Shown: one piece after another, positions 1 through 7,943 of the stretch
How positions within the stretch are numbered: the stretch's first letter is position 1
How the letters are laid out: every line of letters starts with the position of its first letter
Origin: JAPHTQ01 sp050295975
GTDB taxonomy: Bacteria > Pseudomonadota > Gammaproteobacteria > Thiohalomonadales > Thiohalomonadaceae
DNA length: 64,000 bases
Direction: 5' to 3'
Assembly (NCBI GenBank): GCA_050295975.1
Contig: JBNKQR010000004.1
Coordinates: 17,701 to 81,700, forward strand
Translations under genes and position numbers: made by a program
Notes under the pieces: generated by a model
Databases searched by the model: none
Told to the model about the DNA's origin: nothing
The model's input: only the letters and a program-made list of their open reading frames with translations

Positions 1-45
1 CATTCATCACAGCCAGACATAACAATAAATACAAAGAAGCCTTTC

Positions 46-834
46 TCAGAATATCCAATTAAAAATTCTCCTTATAAAAGAGGCCAGCTCTTTATCAAGG
101 TGGCTACCACTACCTGCAAATGCAGCCAACTTAGCAGTGATTAATGCTATAAAGCCATAAAACAAAGATTCTTTTGCCAAAGACGAATTCCATTCATCAA
201 TAGGTTTTGTTGTTGTAATATCCTCGATATATTTCGAGAATTCAGAGACCGAAAGAACCCCACCGGCCAGAGCAATAATTGACGCAAGCCAGAATGGCGC
301 AAAAGCAAAAACAGAAATTGCCATTAATATCAAGAAAGTGAATGTCAAAATAATAATAAATGCCCCATTCATCCCCCCACCAATCTTATACGCCCCAATA
401 CCCGTATCCGGGTCGATGATGATGTAGCCCGCTCCTGTATAGCCGGGCACGGAGAGCGGGTCGGTGTGGGTGGTGACTTCTTTGCCTATTGCGAGTGCGT
501 TGCGGATTTCCTCCATGGTGTTCGTATCAAGATGGATGTTAGGCAGGGCTGTGTTCATGTTTTGTTGGGTGATGTGGTAGATGCGCTGTCCTTGTTGTTG
601 TGCCTTGGCGATAGCTTTGACTGCGCTGATGGCCTCGCCCGGATTGGTCGGGGAGGTAAACATCTGCTCAGGAATGGCGTGCTCCAGGGCCGAAGATAGC
701 ATCCCGAGCTGCTGGTTAAGCTGGATACGTGCCTGTGGGTCATTGGTGTGTGTGGTGACGTAGTTACCCAGCCTCACATTCATCACCACCCCACCCGGCT
801 GGATGGCTCTGGGGATGCAGAAGAAGCGTCCCAC
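46..834 (-). CDS. Orphan C-terminal module of a large surface/toxin-like protein, 5'-truncated
   Basis: 262 aa if read from the GTG at 834. An in-frame TAG directly precedes that GTG, and the sequence opens in the middle of what looks like a conserved domain (GGVVMNVR, then SSALEHAIPEQMF at about residues 46-59). This suggests the large N-terminal part is missing. Residues about 1-155 form the shared module, ending in YTGAGYIIIDPDTG and AYKIGGGMNG. From memory, this block occurs near the C-terminus of large transglutaminase-like/Rhs-type proteins. After it the sequence switches to a unique AT-rich tip of about 105 aa with two or three hydrophobic stretches. The layout of a shared module plus a variable tip resembles displaced toxin tips of polymorphic toxins, but no toxin motif is recognised. 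A related copy lies at 1096-1652. Whether it is expressed is unknown. Confidence 0.5.
   Translation of the reverse strand: MGRFFCIPRAIQPGGVVMNVRLGNYVTTHTNDPQARIQLNQQLGMLSSALEHAIPEQMFTSPTNPGEAISAVKAIAKAQQQGQRIYHITQQNMNTALPNIHLDTNTMEEIRNALAIGKEVTTHTDPLSVPGYTGAGYIIIDPDTGIGAYKIGGGMNGAFIIILTFTFLILMAISVFAFAPFWLASIIALAGGVLSVSEFSKYIEDITTTKPIDEWNSSLAKESLFYGFIALITAKLAAFAGSGSHLDKELASFIRRIFNWIF
367..617. repeat. Direct repeat, copy 1 (shared module)
   Basis: About 250 bp, strongly similar to 1402-1652 (offset 1035 bp). It encodes the shared block from AIAKAQQQGQRIYHITQ through YKIGGGMNG in both orphan modules. Similarity stops abruptly at both ends: on the low-coordinate side it changes into the two different hydrophobic tips, and on the high side copy 2 breaks off at 1652 while copy 1 continues in frame. 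Confidence 0.85.
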
Positions 835-849
835 CTAACATCACGTTTG

Positions 850-1086
850 TTACGAATCGTTTCGCACCATAGAACTAAGCCGCTTAATCCTCATTGCTTG
901 TTTAAAAAGAATCACGCCTATTGCAATAAGAAAAACCGCCACTAACATTCCAGTAACATAATACAGAATACTAGACTCTATTGTGCTGGGCGGAAACATT
1001 GCCACCAACGCAAGAACCGCCCCGAACGCGCCAATCACAACTGATGAGAAAAGCAATGTGGCATACTTAAACGTATTCATACACAA
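850..1086 (-). CDS. Small two-helix membrane protein between the orphan modules
   Basis: 78 aa, unrecognised. It has two predicted membrane helices (about residues 8-30 and 42-64) joined by a short loop, and a basic C-terminal tail (KQAMRIKRL). It lies 9 bp downstream of the module at 1096-1652 and 15 bp upstream of the module at 46-834, all on the minus strand. Its AT-rich composition matches the variable tips rather than the shared module. The position after a module tip is where an immunity gene sits in polymorphic-toxin arrays, and a small membrane protein would suit a membrane-acting tip. That role is inference only. It could equally be an unrelated accessory gene. Confidence 0.55.
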   Translation of the reverse strand: MCMNTFKYATLLFSSVVIGAFGAVLALVAMFPPSTIESSILYYVTGMLVAVFLIAIGVILFKQAMRIKRLSSMVRNDS

Positions 1087-1095
1087 AACCCATTA

Positions 1096-1652
1096 TTAAT
1101 CGCTTGGTATAAAAAGATAACTCATTATAGTCACAACAATCCCAACCAAATCAGGAAAAGCGACAGTAAGACCCGTACTCAACCATCCTAACCATTCGGC
1201 CGCCTTCTTATACGACTCTCTTAAGAAATTGTCTTCATCTGCAAGCCAATATGCGATCAACGAATTAAGTGCAATTGAACTAATCGCCAGCCCCCACCAA
1301 GTTACAGATGAGGCCGCAATTGCAAAAAGAAGCGGAACTCCGACCGTTATAAGAAATAGCAATGCGATAGCCATTCCGACGAATAGTAATAACCATCCCC
1401 CATTCATCCCCCCACCAATCTTATACGCCCCAATCCCCGTATCCGGGTCGATGATGACGTAGCCTGCTCCCGTATAACCGGGCACGGAGACCGGGTCGGT
1501 GTGGGTGGTCACTTCCTTGCCCACTGCGAGTGCATTTCGGATTTCTTCCATGGTGTTGGTATCAAGATGGATATTGGGCAGGGCTGTATCCATGTTGGCC
1601 TGTGTGATGTGGTAGATACGCTGTCCCGCCTGCTGTGCTTTGGCAATGGCTT
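1096..1652 (-). pseudogene. Second orphan C-terminal module, 5' end lost at a sharp breakpoint
   Basis: The first ATG is at 1593 (165 aa: MDTALPNIH...), but the open frame and the similarity to the neighbouring module continue upstream to 1652, encoding AIAKAQQAGQRIYHITQ. There an in-frame TAA and a complete loss of similarity mark a recombination or deletion junction. The shared part ends at YKIGGGMNG. The unique tip of about 105 aa (GWLLLFVGMAIALLFL onward) is highly hydrophobic with three or four likely membrane helices and differs entirely from the tip of the copy at 46-834. The fragment is probably a leftover of a larger gene. Translation from the internal ATG is possible but has no clear ribosome-binding site. 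Confidence 0.55.
1402..1652. repeat. Direct repeat, copy 2 (shared module)
   Basis: Partner of 367-617. The last shared bases are at 1650-1652. Beyond them, 55 bp of unrelated AT-rich DNA lead to the cysB stop codon, so the original upstream coding sequence has been removed. Confidence 0.85.
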
Positions 1653-1707
1653 ACACGAAATACAACGAATTTGCGTCGCACTCAAAAAACACTAGTGCTT
1701 ACCTGTT

Positions 1708-2628
1708 TTACTTCTGCATAGCCTCATCCACCGTGCGCCGGTCCAGATGCGGTGCAAACATTTCGATAAAAGCATAGGTATAACCGCGCATGTGAGAACC
1801 GCGACGCAGACCGATGCGGGTAGTGTTGGGTGAGAAGAGGTGGCTGGCATCCATCATCCGCAGGCCGGGATCCCGTTTTGGGTTGTAGGCCATCTTGGCC
1901 ATCAGGCCGATACCTAGCCCAAGCTCCACATAGGTTTTGATTACGTCGGAGTCGATGGCGGAGAAGACCACATTGGGTCGCAGGCCAGCATTGACGAAGG
2001 CGTCGTTGATCTTGGCCCGGCCGGCGAAGCTGATGTCGTAGGTAACGATGGGATACTCGGCAATCGCCTCCAGGGTCAGCGGCTCCTCTTCGAGGATCGG
2101 CATTCCAGGCGGGGCAATCAGGCAGTGGTCCCACTCGTAACAGTTGAGTACCGCCAGCTCTTCGTATTTGGACATCCCCTCGGTGGCGATGGCGATGTCG
2201 GCCACCCCGCTGGCGACCCACTGGGCGATCTGATCCGGATTACCCTGCTGTACGTGCAGACGGATTTCTGGGTAGGCCTCATTGAAACCGCAGATCACCT
2301 TGGGCAGGGCATAGCGCGCCTGGGTATGGGTGGTGGCGATGGCGAGGGTACCTGTGGCCTCGTTGGAGAACTCGTAACCGATCTGTTTGATCTCCTCCAC
2401 CTCACGCAGAATCCGCTCGGCGGTGGCCAGCACCGCCCTCCCCGGCTGGGTCAGCCCAACCAGACGCTTGCCGTTGCGCTCGAAGATCTTCACGTTCAGC
2501 TCCTCCTCCAGCAGCTTGATCTGATGGCTGATCCCAGGCTGGGCAGTGTGCAGACGGTTGGCGGCGGTAGAGATGTTCATACCGCAGCGAACCACCTCCC
2601 TGATATAGCGTAATTGTTGGATATTCAT
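1708..2628 (-). CDS. cysB: LysR-family sulfur regulator CysB
   Basis: 306 aa. It has an N-terminal winged helix-turn-helix (residues 1-60; NISTAANRLHTAQPGISHQI, with helix-turn-helix character) and a periplasmic-binding-like effector domain from about residue 90. The CysB/Cbl subgroup is indicated by the start MNIQQLRYI, by TTHTQARYALP near residue 100 and by the TYD and DSDVIKTYV stretches. In enterobacteria CysB activates sulfate-assimilation genes and responds to N-acetylserine and to sulfide or thiosulfate. It is divergent from the TSUP permease, sulfite reductase and APS reductase genes, which are its likely targets. It is slightly shorter than the E. coli protein (324 aa), mainly at the C-terminus. 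Confidence 0.92.
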   Translation of the reverse strand: MNIQQLRYIREVVRCGMNISTAANRLHTAQPGISHQIKLLEEELNVKIFERNGKRLVGLTQPGRAVLATAERILREVEEIKQIGYEFSNEATGTLAIATTHTQARYALPKVICGFNEAYPEIRLHVQQGNPDQIAQWVASGVADIAIATEGMSKYEELAVLNCYEWDHCLIAPPGMPILEEEPLTLEAIAEYPIVTYDISFAGRAKINDAFVNAGLRPNVVFSAIDSDVIKTYVELGLGIGLMAKMAYNPKRDPGLRMMDASHLFSPNTTRIGLRRGSHMRGYTYAFIEMFAPHLDRRTVDEAMQK

Positions 2629-2768
2629 GCTTATCCTTGCTTTGTCTTATATTGAAATCGTATGTAAATAGAAAAATATATTCGTTTTCATGCTATAGCA
2701 AGCGAAATATAGTCCTTCTCAAGCACAGGCCACTGGGGCCGGTATTTTTTTTGAGGGGATTCCAAGGC
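2629..2768. promoter_or_regulatory. Divergent control region between cysB and the sulfur operon
   Basis: A 140-bp AT-rich gap between divergent starts. It contains runs such as ATATATTCG and several A/T tracts, typical of LysR-type regulator binding regions. No exact CysB consensus can be claimed because CysB sites are poorly conserved. It should hold the promoters for both directions. Confidence 0.5.
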
Positions 2769-3551
2769 GTGGAACTAGCACAGGCGATATCGGGCTTTGT
2801 CGTAGGCCTGCTGGTCGGATTGACCGGTGTAGGCGGCGGTGCGTTGATGACCCCGACCCTGATCTTTTTCTTCGGTATCCCACCTCTGGTTGCGGTCGGC
2901 ACCGACCTGCTGTTTGCCGCTATCACCAAGTCAGGCGGCATCATCGCCCACACCACCCAGCGCACCGTGAACTGGCGCATCGCAGGTCTGATGATGCTCG
3001 GCAGTTTCCCAACCGCCCTACTGGTAGTGGCCTGGCTGGGTGACTATCGCGCCGCTGGCGGTGAGGTGAATCAACTGGTCAAGGTCCTGCTCGGCGTCGC
3101 TCTGCTGTCGACCGCGCTAGTGTTGCTGTTTCGTGGCCGCATCGTCGCCTTCGCCCGTCGCCAGTTGGTTAAGTCACCGCGCCTTTCCAGGCTGCGCCTG
3201 CCACTGACCCTTTTAGCTGGCGTGGTCATTGGTACCCTGGTGCCGCTCACCTCCGTCGGTGCGGGCGTACTGGCCACCGCTGCCCTGTTGCTGCTCTACC
3301 CGTCCTTGCCTGCCCGCATGGTGGTGGGGACTGACCTGGTTCACGCCGTACCACTGACTGCCATCGCCGGACTCGGCCACCTACAGTTGGGCTCCGTCGA
3401 CGGTCATCTGCTACTCACCCTGATTATCGGCTCCCTGCCCGGGATCTACCTCGGCAGCCGCCTCAGTCAAATCGTGCCGGAGAGAATCCTGCGCCAGGTA
3501 CTCACCAGCCTGCTGCTACTCACCGGCCTTAAATGCATCCAAGTTTTCTGA
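2769..3551 (+). CDS. TSUP-family (TauE/SafE) anion permease, probable sulfite/sulfonate exporter
   Basis: About 260 aa read from the GTG at 2769, which has GAGGGG 10 bp upstream. The frame is open further upstream (to 2637), but that part is AT-rich and not membrane-like. Seven or eight hydrophobic helices fall in two similar halves, each with a glycine-rich re-entrant motif (LTGVGGGALMTP near the N-terminus and PLTSVGAGVLATA in the second half). Family members export sulfite, sulfoacetate or related anions. The 3' end overlaps the upstream leader of the sulfite reductase gene, and the order with cysB, sulfite reductase and APS reductase supports a role in sulfite or sulfate handling. The actual substrate and direction are not determined by sequence. 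Confidence 0.82.
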   Translation: MELAQAISGFVVGLLVGLTGVGGGALMTPTLIFFFGIPPLVAVGTDLLFAAITKSGGIIAHTTQRTVNWRIAGLMMLGSFPTALLVVAWLGDYRAAGGEVNQLVKVLLGVALLSTALVLLFRGRIVAFARRQLVKSPRLSRLRLPLTLLAGVVIGTLVPLTSVGAGVLATAALLLLYPSLPARMVVGTDLVHAVPLTAIAGLGHLQLGSVDGHLLLTLIIGSLPGIYLGSRLSQIVPERILRQVLTSLLLLTGLKCIQVF

Positions 3552-3565
3552 ACGGGAGAAACACC

Positions 3566-5833
3566 ATGACCATTAACCACACCCTCGTAAACGACCAGGA
3601 AATAGACCGCTTCGAGGAGGCCGTCGAAGCCTTCCGCCGTGGCGAACTGGATAGTGATCGCTTCCAGTCCATGCGCCTGCAACAGGGCGTATACGGTCAG
3701 CGCCAGGAAGGGGTAAACATGGTGCGGATCAAACTTCCTGGCGGTCGCCTCGATCCACATAAAGCGATCACCATCGCTGCGACATTGAAGCGCCATTCCC
3801 TACATGACCGGGTGCACATCACAACGCGCCAGTCGATACAGATCCACCACGTACCGCTGGAAAAGACCTCTGCTGCGCTGCGCGACCTGGCCAAAGCGGG
3901 ACTAACCTCACGCGAGGCGTGCAACAACACCGTACGCAACATCACCGCCTGCCCGCTGGCCGGAAAGTGCGCCGCCGAACACACCGATGTACAACCCTAC
4001 CTCGAAGCGGCGGTAAAACACTTCCTGCGCCATCCGCTGGCGCAGCACATGCCGCGTAAATTCAAAAGTAGCTTCTCCGGCTGCGAGAGCGATTGCGCCC
4101 AGGGCTTGCTGCACGACTTCGGCGCGGTGGCGACCCACCGTGACGGGCAACCCGGCTTCCGTCTGCTGGCCGGTGGTGGTCTCGGTCACAAACCACGCCG
4201 CGCCATCGTGCTGGAGGAGTTCATTCCGGTTGAACAACTGATTCCTAGCATGGAGGCGATCCTCGCGGTGCATAACCGCTACTCGGACCGCACTCTGCGT
4301 GCCAAGTCACGGATCAAGTTTCTGGTGGATCGCTTTGGCGCCGACGGCTTCCGCGAAAAGTATCGTGAAGAGCTGGCCCGCTCACTGGTTGCCACCACGC
4401 CTCCAACAGTCGAGGCGGAATGGCGCAAACCGGGGGAACAGCTGGTACGCGATCCAGGCGCACCGCGGCAGGTACTGGAACAGCGACAGAAGGGGCTCTT
4501 TATCGTGCCGATCCACGTGCCGGTTGGTGACATCTCTGCTTCCCAGCTTAAGTCCGTCGCCCATCTGATGCTGCGCGAGGAGTTGAACGACCTGCGCACC
4601 ACCCAGGATCAAAACCTGATCCTGCTGAATGTGCCCGAGTCACGCGTCGCCGCGATACAAAGCGAGCTGAGTAAACTGTATCTGGATGCCCCGCGTACGG
4701 GCGACAACGCCACCGCCTGTCCCGGCAACAGCACCTGCCGCCTGGGGATCACCTCCTCCAAGGCGCTGGCTGCGAGCCTCAGTGGTGGCAAGCATGACCT
4801 GCGTATCCGTGTCAGCGGCTGTCACAACGGCTGTGCCCAACCAGAGACCGGCGACATCGGTGTTTACGGTGAAGGCAAACGTTTCTTCGGCAAGCTGGTC
4901 CCGCACTATCGCTTCTTTGTCGGTGGCGATGGTCGTGGGCACGGTGATCTGGCGCTAAAAAGCCACTCAATTCCAGCAGGCCGAGTCGAGCAGGCTGTCG
5001 GCCGAATAAAAGATAGCTATGAAACATTGGCGCAGGAAGGCGAAAGTTTCTTCACCTGGTCACAGCGACTTGGCACCGAATACTTCGATGACCTGCTGCA
5101 CGATCTGCGGGAGGTGACTGAAACACAGCTGCCCAAACTGTTGCGTGACCATGGTGATAGCCGTGACTTCAAGGTCGAGCAACTGGGCGGTGGTGAATGC
5201 GCCGGTGCCGCTCAGGACCAGGTAGCCGCCAATTTTGCTGAAGCGAGTAACGAGCGTAACTACCGCCGCTCATTCCTGCTGCAGCGTAAGTTCGACGAAT
5301 CAATCGAATGTACTGTTGCAGCGCTGCGTCTCAGCGGCAACTCCCTGCTCTTCGTTCTGGGCGAAAAAGATGGAGGCAACCTTGAGCAGATCGCCGCGCA
5401 GTTACAGCAACACAACCATTACGCCGAACTTGGAAGCGAACTACAGGCACTGGAGCAGTGGTCCAACCGCCTACTTGAGAGTTTTGACCCCGTGTCATAC
5501 GACCAGTTGATCAAGGAAGCCGATGACTGGAGTGCCCGTGTAGCCGGCTTCTGTCAGTCGCTGGATGGTCATCTCGATCTCAGTTCCGCGCTGCCTACCC
5601 AGGCAGAAAAACCAAAAACCGTCGACCTCAGCGAGTTCGACTGTCCCCTGCACTTCATCAAGGCTCGCAACAGCCTTAAACAAGAAAGCAGTGGCAACGT
5701 GATCAACTTCCTCTTCGCCTCGGAAGACCTGGCGAATCAAGCCAGTCAGAGTCTGGCTCAGGAAGGACACGAAGTATTGGCAGTCGCCGCACAAGGCGAT
5801 AACACCCACGTATCTATCCGTAAAGCCGGTTAA
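3566..5833 (+). CDS. Sirohaem sulfite (nitrite) reductase with C-terminal TusA-like domain
   Basis: 755 aa from the ATG at 3566 (GGGAGA 8 bp upstream; the frame is also open from 3533). Order of parts: ferredoxin-like half domain (about 35-105), sirohaem/Fe-S domain, second half domain, second sirohaem/Fe-S domain. The catalytic cluster and sirohaem ligands are C-x5-C at residues 385/391 and C-x3-C at 419/423 (SGCHNGC). The first half also keeps C-x5-C (129/135) and C-x3-C (173/177). After the usual end near GGGECAG (about 545) come roughly 130 helical residues and then a TusA/SirA-like domain (about 685-755) with C693-P in the place of the CPxP sulfur-carrier site. It probably reduces sulfite to sulfide for assimilation, with ferredoxin as likely donor. 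It lies 26 bp upstream of APS reductase. Confidence 0.88.
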   Translation: MTINHTLVNDQEIDRFEEAVEAFRRGELDSDRFQSMRLQQGVYGQRQEGVNMVRIKLPGGRLDPHKAITIAATLKRHSLHDRVHITTRQSIQIHHVPLEKTSAALRDLAKAGLTSREACNNTVRNITACPLAGKCAAEHTDVQPYLEAAVKHFLRHPLAQHMPRKFKSSFSGCESDCAQGLLHDFGAVATHRDGQPGFRLLAGGGLGHKPRRAIVLEEFIPVEQLIPSMEAILAVHNRYSDRTLRAKSRIKFLVDRFGADGFREKYREELARSLVATTPPTVEAEWRKPGEQLVRDPGAPRQVLEQRQKGLFIVPIHVPVGDISASQLKSVAHLMLREELNDLRTTQDQNLILLNVPESRVAAIQSELSKLYLDAPRTGDNATACPGNSTCRLGITSSKALAASLSGGKHDLRIRVSGCHNGCAQPETGDIGVYGEGKRFFGKLVPHYRFFVGGDGRGHGDLALKSHSIPAGRVEQAVGRIKDSYETLAQEGESFFTWSQRLGTEYFDDLLHDLREVTETQLPKLLRDHGDSRDFKVEQLGGGECAGAAQDQVAANFAEASNERNYRRSFLLQRKFDESIECTVAALRLSGNSLLFVLGEKDGGNLEQIAAQLQQHNHYAELGSELQALEQWSNRLLESFDPVSYDQLIKEADDWSARVAGFCQSLDGHLDLSSALPTQAEKPKTVDLSEFDCPLHFIKARNSLKQESSGNVINFLFASEDLANQASQSLAQEGHEVLAVAAQGDNTHVSIRKAG

Positions 5834-5859
5834 CTATTTCAGATAAAGAGGAGATTAAA

Positions 5860-6564
5860 ATGAGTATTGATACACAACTGAGTGAACGTATCGATGATGC
5901 AGCGGCGCTGCTGAAAGAGATCTACAACACACACAAAGGCGTCGTCTTCGCCAACAGCTTTGGTGCCGAAGACATGGTACTGACTGACCTGATCAGCAAA
6001 CATGCACCGGAGATCCGAATCTTCAGTCTTGATACCGGCCGCCTACCCGCCGAAACCTACGCCCTTCTGGATAAAACCGTGAGCCACTATGGCATCACTA
6101 TCAACACCTATTTTCCGGATGCACAGGAAACGGAAAAGTTCATCACTAATCACGGCGCCAATGCCTTCTACAACAGTGTGGAAGAGCGTAAGGAGTGCTG
6201 CCGCATCCGCAAAGTAGAACCACTCAAGCGCGCCCTTGCAGGAAAAGCCGCATGGATCACCGGACTGCGCCGTGAACAGGCTGTTACCCGCACTGAGCTA
6301 CCCGTAGCGGAGTGGGATGAAGGAAACTGGATGCACAAATTCAATCCACTCACCGAGTGGAGCCAGGATGATGTGTGGAACTACATCAAGCATTTTGAAG
6401 TGCCGTACAACGAACTGCATGACAGAAGCTTCCCCAGCATCGGCTGCGCCCCCTGCACCCGTGCAGTTGCCGCCGGTGAAGACCTGCGTGCCGGACGCTG
6501 GTGGTGGGAAGACCCGCTTAGCAAGGAGTGTGGTCTACACGTAAAGAAACAGACTGCCGCGTAA
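5860..6564 (+). CDS. cysH: Assimilatory adenylyl-sulfate (APS) reductase, CysH family
   Basis: 234 aa. PP-loop-like nucleotide-binding fold near residue 30 (FANSFGAEDMVL) with the substrate loop SLDTGRLP. The paired cysteines ECCRIRK (about residues 109-111) and IGCAPCTR (about 192-195) are the [4Fe-4S] ligands that mark APS-using rather than PAPS-using enzymes. The C-terminal KECGLH supplies the catalytic cysteine that receives the sulfo group before thioredoxin releases sulfite. It sits directly after sulfite reductase, giving APS to sulfite to sulfide in one operon. GAGGAG precedes the ATG by 8 bp. No ATP sulfurylase gene is in this window. Confidence 0.93.
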   Translation: MSIDTQLSERIDDAAALLKEIYNTHKGVVFANSFGAEDMVLTDLISKHAPEIRIFSLDTGRLPAETYALLDKTVSHYGITINTYFPDAQETEKFITNHGANAFYNSVEERKECCRIRKVEPLKRALAGKAAWITGLRREQAVTRTELPVAEWDEGNWMHKFNPLTEWSQDDVWNYIKHFEVPYNELHDRSFPSIGCAPCTRAVAAGEDLRAGRWWWEDPLSKECGLHVKKQTAA

Positions 6565-6588
6565 AACAGGAACACGATTTCCAGACAC

Positions 6589-7222
6589 ATGCCATGGATG
6601 GCAAGATTCATTCGTAGTAATTTCAATCAACACAGAATTACCCAACAAAACAACAGTTTACTATTTTTAAGGCACCACGAGTTTCGCATCATTTATAGCC
6701 GAAAGAATATCATCAACAATTATTGAACTTCTCTTAATATGTTCAAGAATGGCTTCTTGCTGCCTGCACAATGAGTAAGCCATCGAATCCGCGAGAACTT
6801 TACGGATGGAGAGCGTATGTTCACGTATCTTATGTGCTATCACGATGGGTGGCACATTCTGCACTTCACGAATAAATTGACTGCGTAGCGGCTCATCTAT
6901 CAGATCATATTCTCCGTCACACATATCAAGCAGTCCGACATATACAGAAAATGCCTCTTCATACGGAAGCGGGGTTTCAAGAAAATTATTGACACTTACA
7001 GTCAACGCCAAATTATCAATACTGGAACCCGTTGTATCCAGTATCTCAACAAATCCTCCTTTCATACTTTTGTCACAAAACTGCATTAGCAAACACTCAT
7101 ATAATAAAGGAGATATAACCCAAAAAATTCACAACGTCATGAATCATCTCTAACCAGAACGCTCCTATTTTATTTAGAAGGCGCTTACGACAAAATATTC
7201 AAATCGATACCATCCATGGCAT
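6589..7222. repeat. 13-bp inverted repeat bracketing the luxI-downstream gene
   Basis: ATGCCATGGATGG at 6589-6601 and its exact reverse complement CCATCCATGGCAT at 7210-7222, about 610 bp apart on either side of the 141-aa gene. The inner CCATGG is itself palindromic, which weakens the case. No transposase lies between the arms and no target duplication is obvious. Confidence 0.5.
6667..7092 (-). CDS. Hypothetical protein downstream of luxI
   Basis: 141 aa if read from the TTG at 7092; an ATG two codons later gives 139 aa. No family is recognised. The protein is acidic to neutral, has no signal peptide or membrane segment, and is mostly helical in appearance. The C-terminal half (IAHKIREHTLSIRKVLADSM and what follows) could form a helical bundle. 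No convincing ribosome-binding site is seen, so the start is uncertain. It is on the same strand as luxI and luxR, 183 bp downstream of luxI, in AT-rich DNA, and is bracketed by a 13-bp perfect inverted repeat (6589-6601 and 7210-7222). Its function is unknown. Confidence 0.5.
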   Translation of the reverse strand: MLMQFCDKSMKGGFVEILDTTGSSIDNLALTVSVNNFLETPLPYEEAFSVYVGLLDMCDGEYDLIDEPLRSQFIREVQNVPPIVIAHKIREHTLSIRKVLADSMAYSLCRQQEAILEHIKRSSIIVDDILSAINDAKLVVP

Positions 7223-7275
7223 CGTCGATATAGGCGCACGTCACGCACACCAAACATAAATGACCTGATTAAGCC

Positions 7276-7851
7276 CTACGCAGCTTCCTGCATGCGTCGT
7301 ATCTGATCAATTCCTGCAGCAATATCTATCTCCATAGCAACAACCAGGCAATCCTCCATCTTCCTTACCTTACCCAACCGTCGCACACTTGCACCAAGAG
7401 AGTGTGCCAACCGTTCAATCGCTACAGATGTCACGCAGACACACCGTTGCACACCTATTTGCAACAGATAATCTACCGTTGCACACATAATTTTCCTTGT
7501 CACTATTGTGGCATAGCGCTTGTTTTTTAAATCCAGATCCACAGCAAACCGGCTAATTTCTACCGTTGAATCATCAGCTGGGAGTGGCGTCTCGGATAGT
7601 CCGGCGAAAGCTGATTCGCGCATCAAATAATCCCCTGTCGTAGGTAAGATTCTCCAACAACCCTGTATCTCACCTTTCTCTTCAGCAATCACCCATAGTG
7701 GGTTAAGGGAATCAAAGCGATCTATCTCCTGACCATTAACAATCGGAACACTCCAGTTCAGCTTTTGGTGGAATATTCGTGCTCGAAAAACATAGATCGC
7801 CTTCAACAACTCGACAGACAATTCACTTGCATGCGATACGATAATATTCAT
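7276..7851 (-). CDS. LuxI-family acyl-homoserine lactone synthase
   Basis: 191 aa, normal family length. The conserved N-terminal residues are present: R23/R25, F27, W33, D44 and D47 (EIDRFD), and R67 in CWRILPTTGDYLM. These are the residues that bind S-adenosylmethionine and the acyl chain in this family. The acid and arginine of the core (VEISRFAV near 97-104) are also kept. The enzyme makes the diffusible autoinducer from SAM and an acyl-ACP; the acyl chain cannot be predicted. The ATG at 7851 has GGAG 8 bp upstream. It follows luxR by 92 bp on the same strand. A short palindrome (TAGATAATCTA, 7889-7899) lies in that gap but does not match a full 20-bp lux box. Confidence 0.9.
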   Translation of the reverse strand: MNIIVSHASELSVELLKAIYVFRARIFHQKLNWSVPIVNGQEIDRFDSLNPLWVIAEEKGEIQGCWRILPTTGDYLMRESAFAGLSETPLPADDSTVEISRFAVDLDLKNKRYATIVTRKIMCATVDYLLQIGVQRCVCVTSVAIERLAHSLGASVRRLGKVRKMEDCLVVAMEIDIAAGIDQIRRMQEAA

Positions 7852-7943
7852 AACAGTTCTCCGCTAAAGTTGAGCTTACGGGAACTATTAGATTATCTAT
7901 GTTATTTTGGGGATATTAGAGGAACCTATTGGTTTTGAGGGCT

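Noticed and set aside
7852..7943. lux box upstream of luxI
   Set aside because: Only a short 11-bp palindrome (TAGATAATCTA) and a weak AACC/GGTT pair are present. Neither resembles a 20-bp lux box convincingly.
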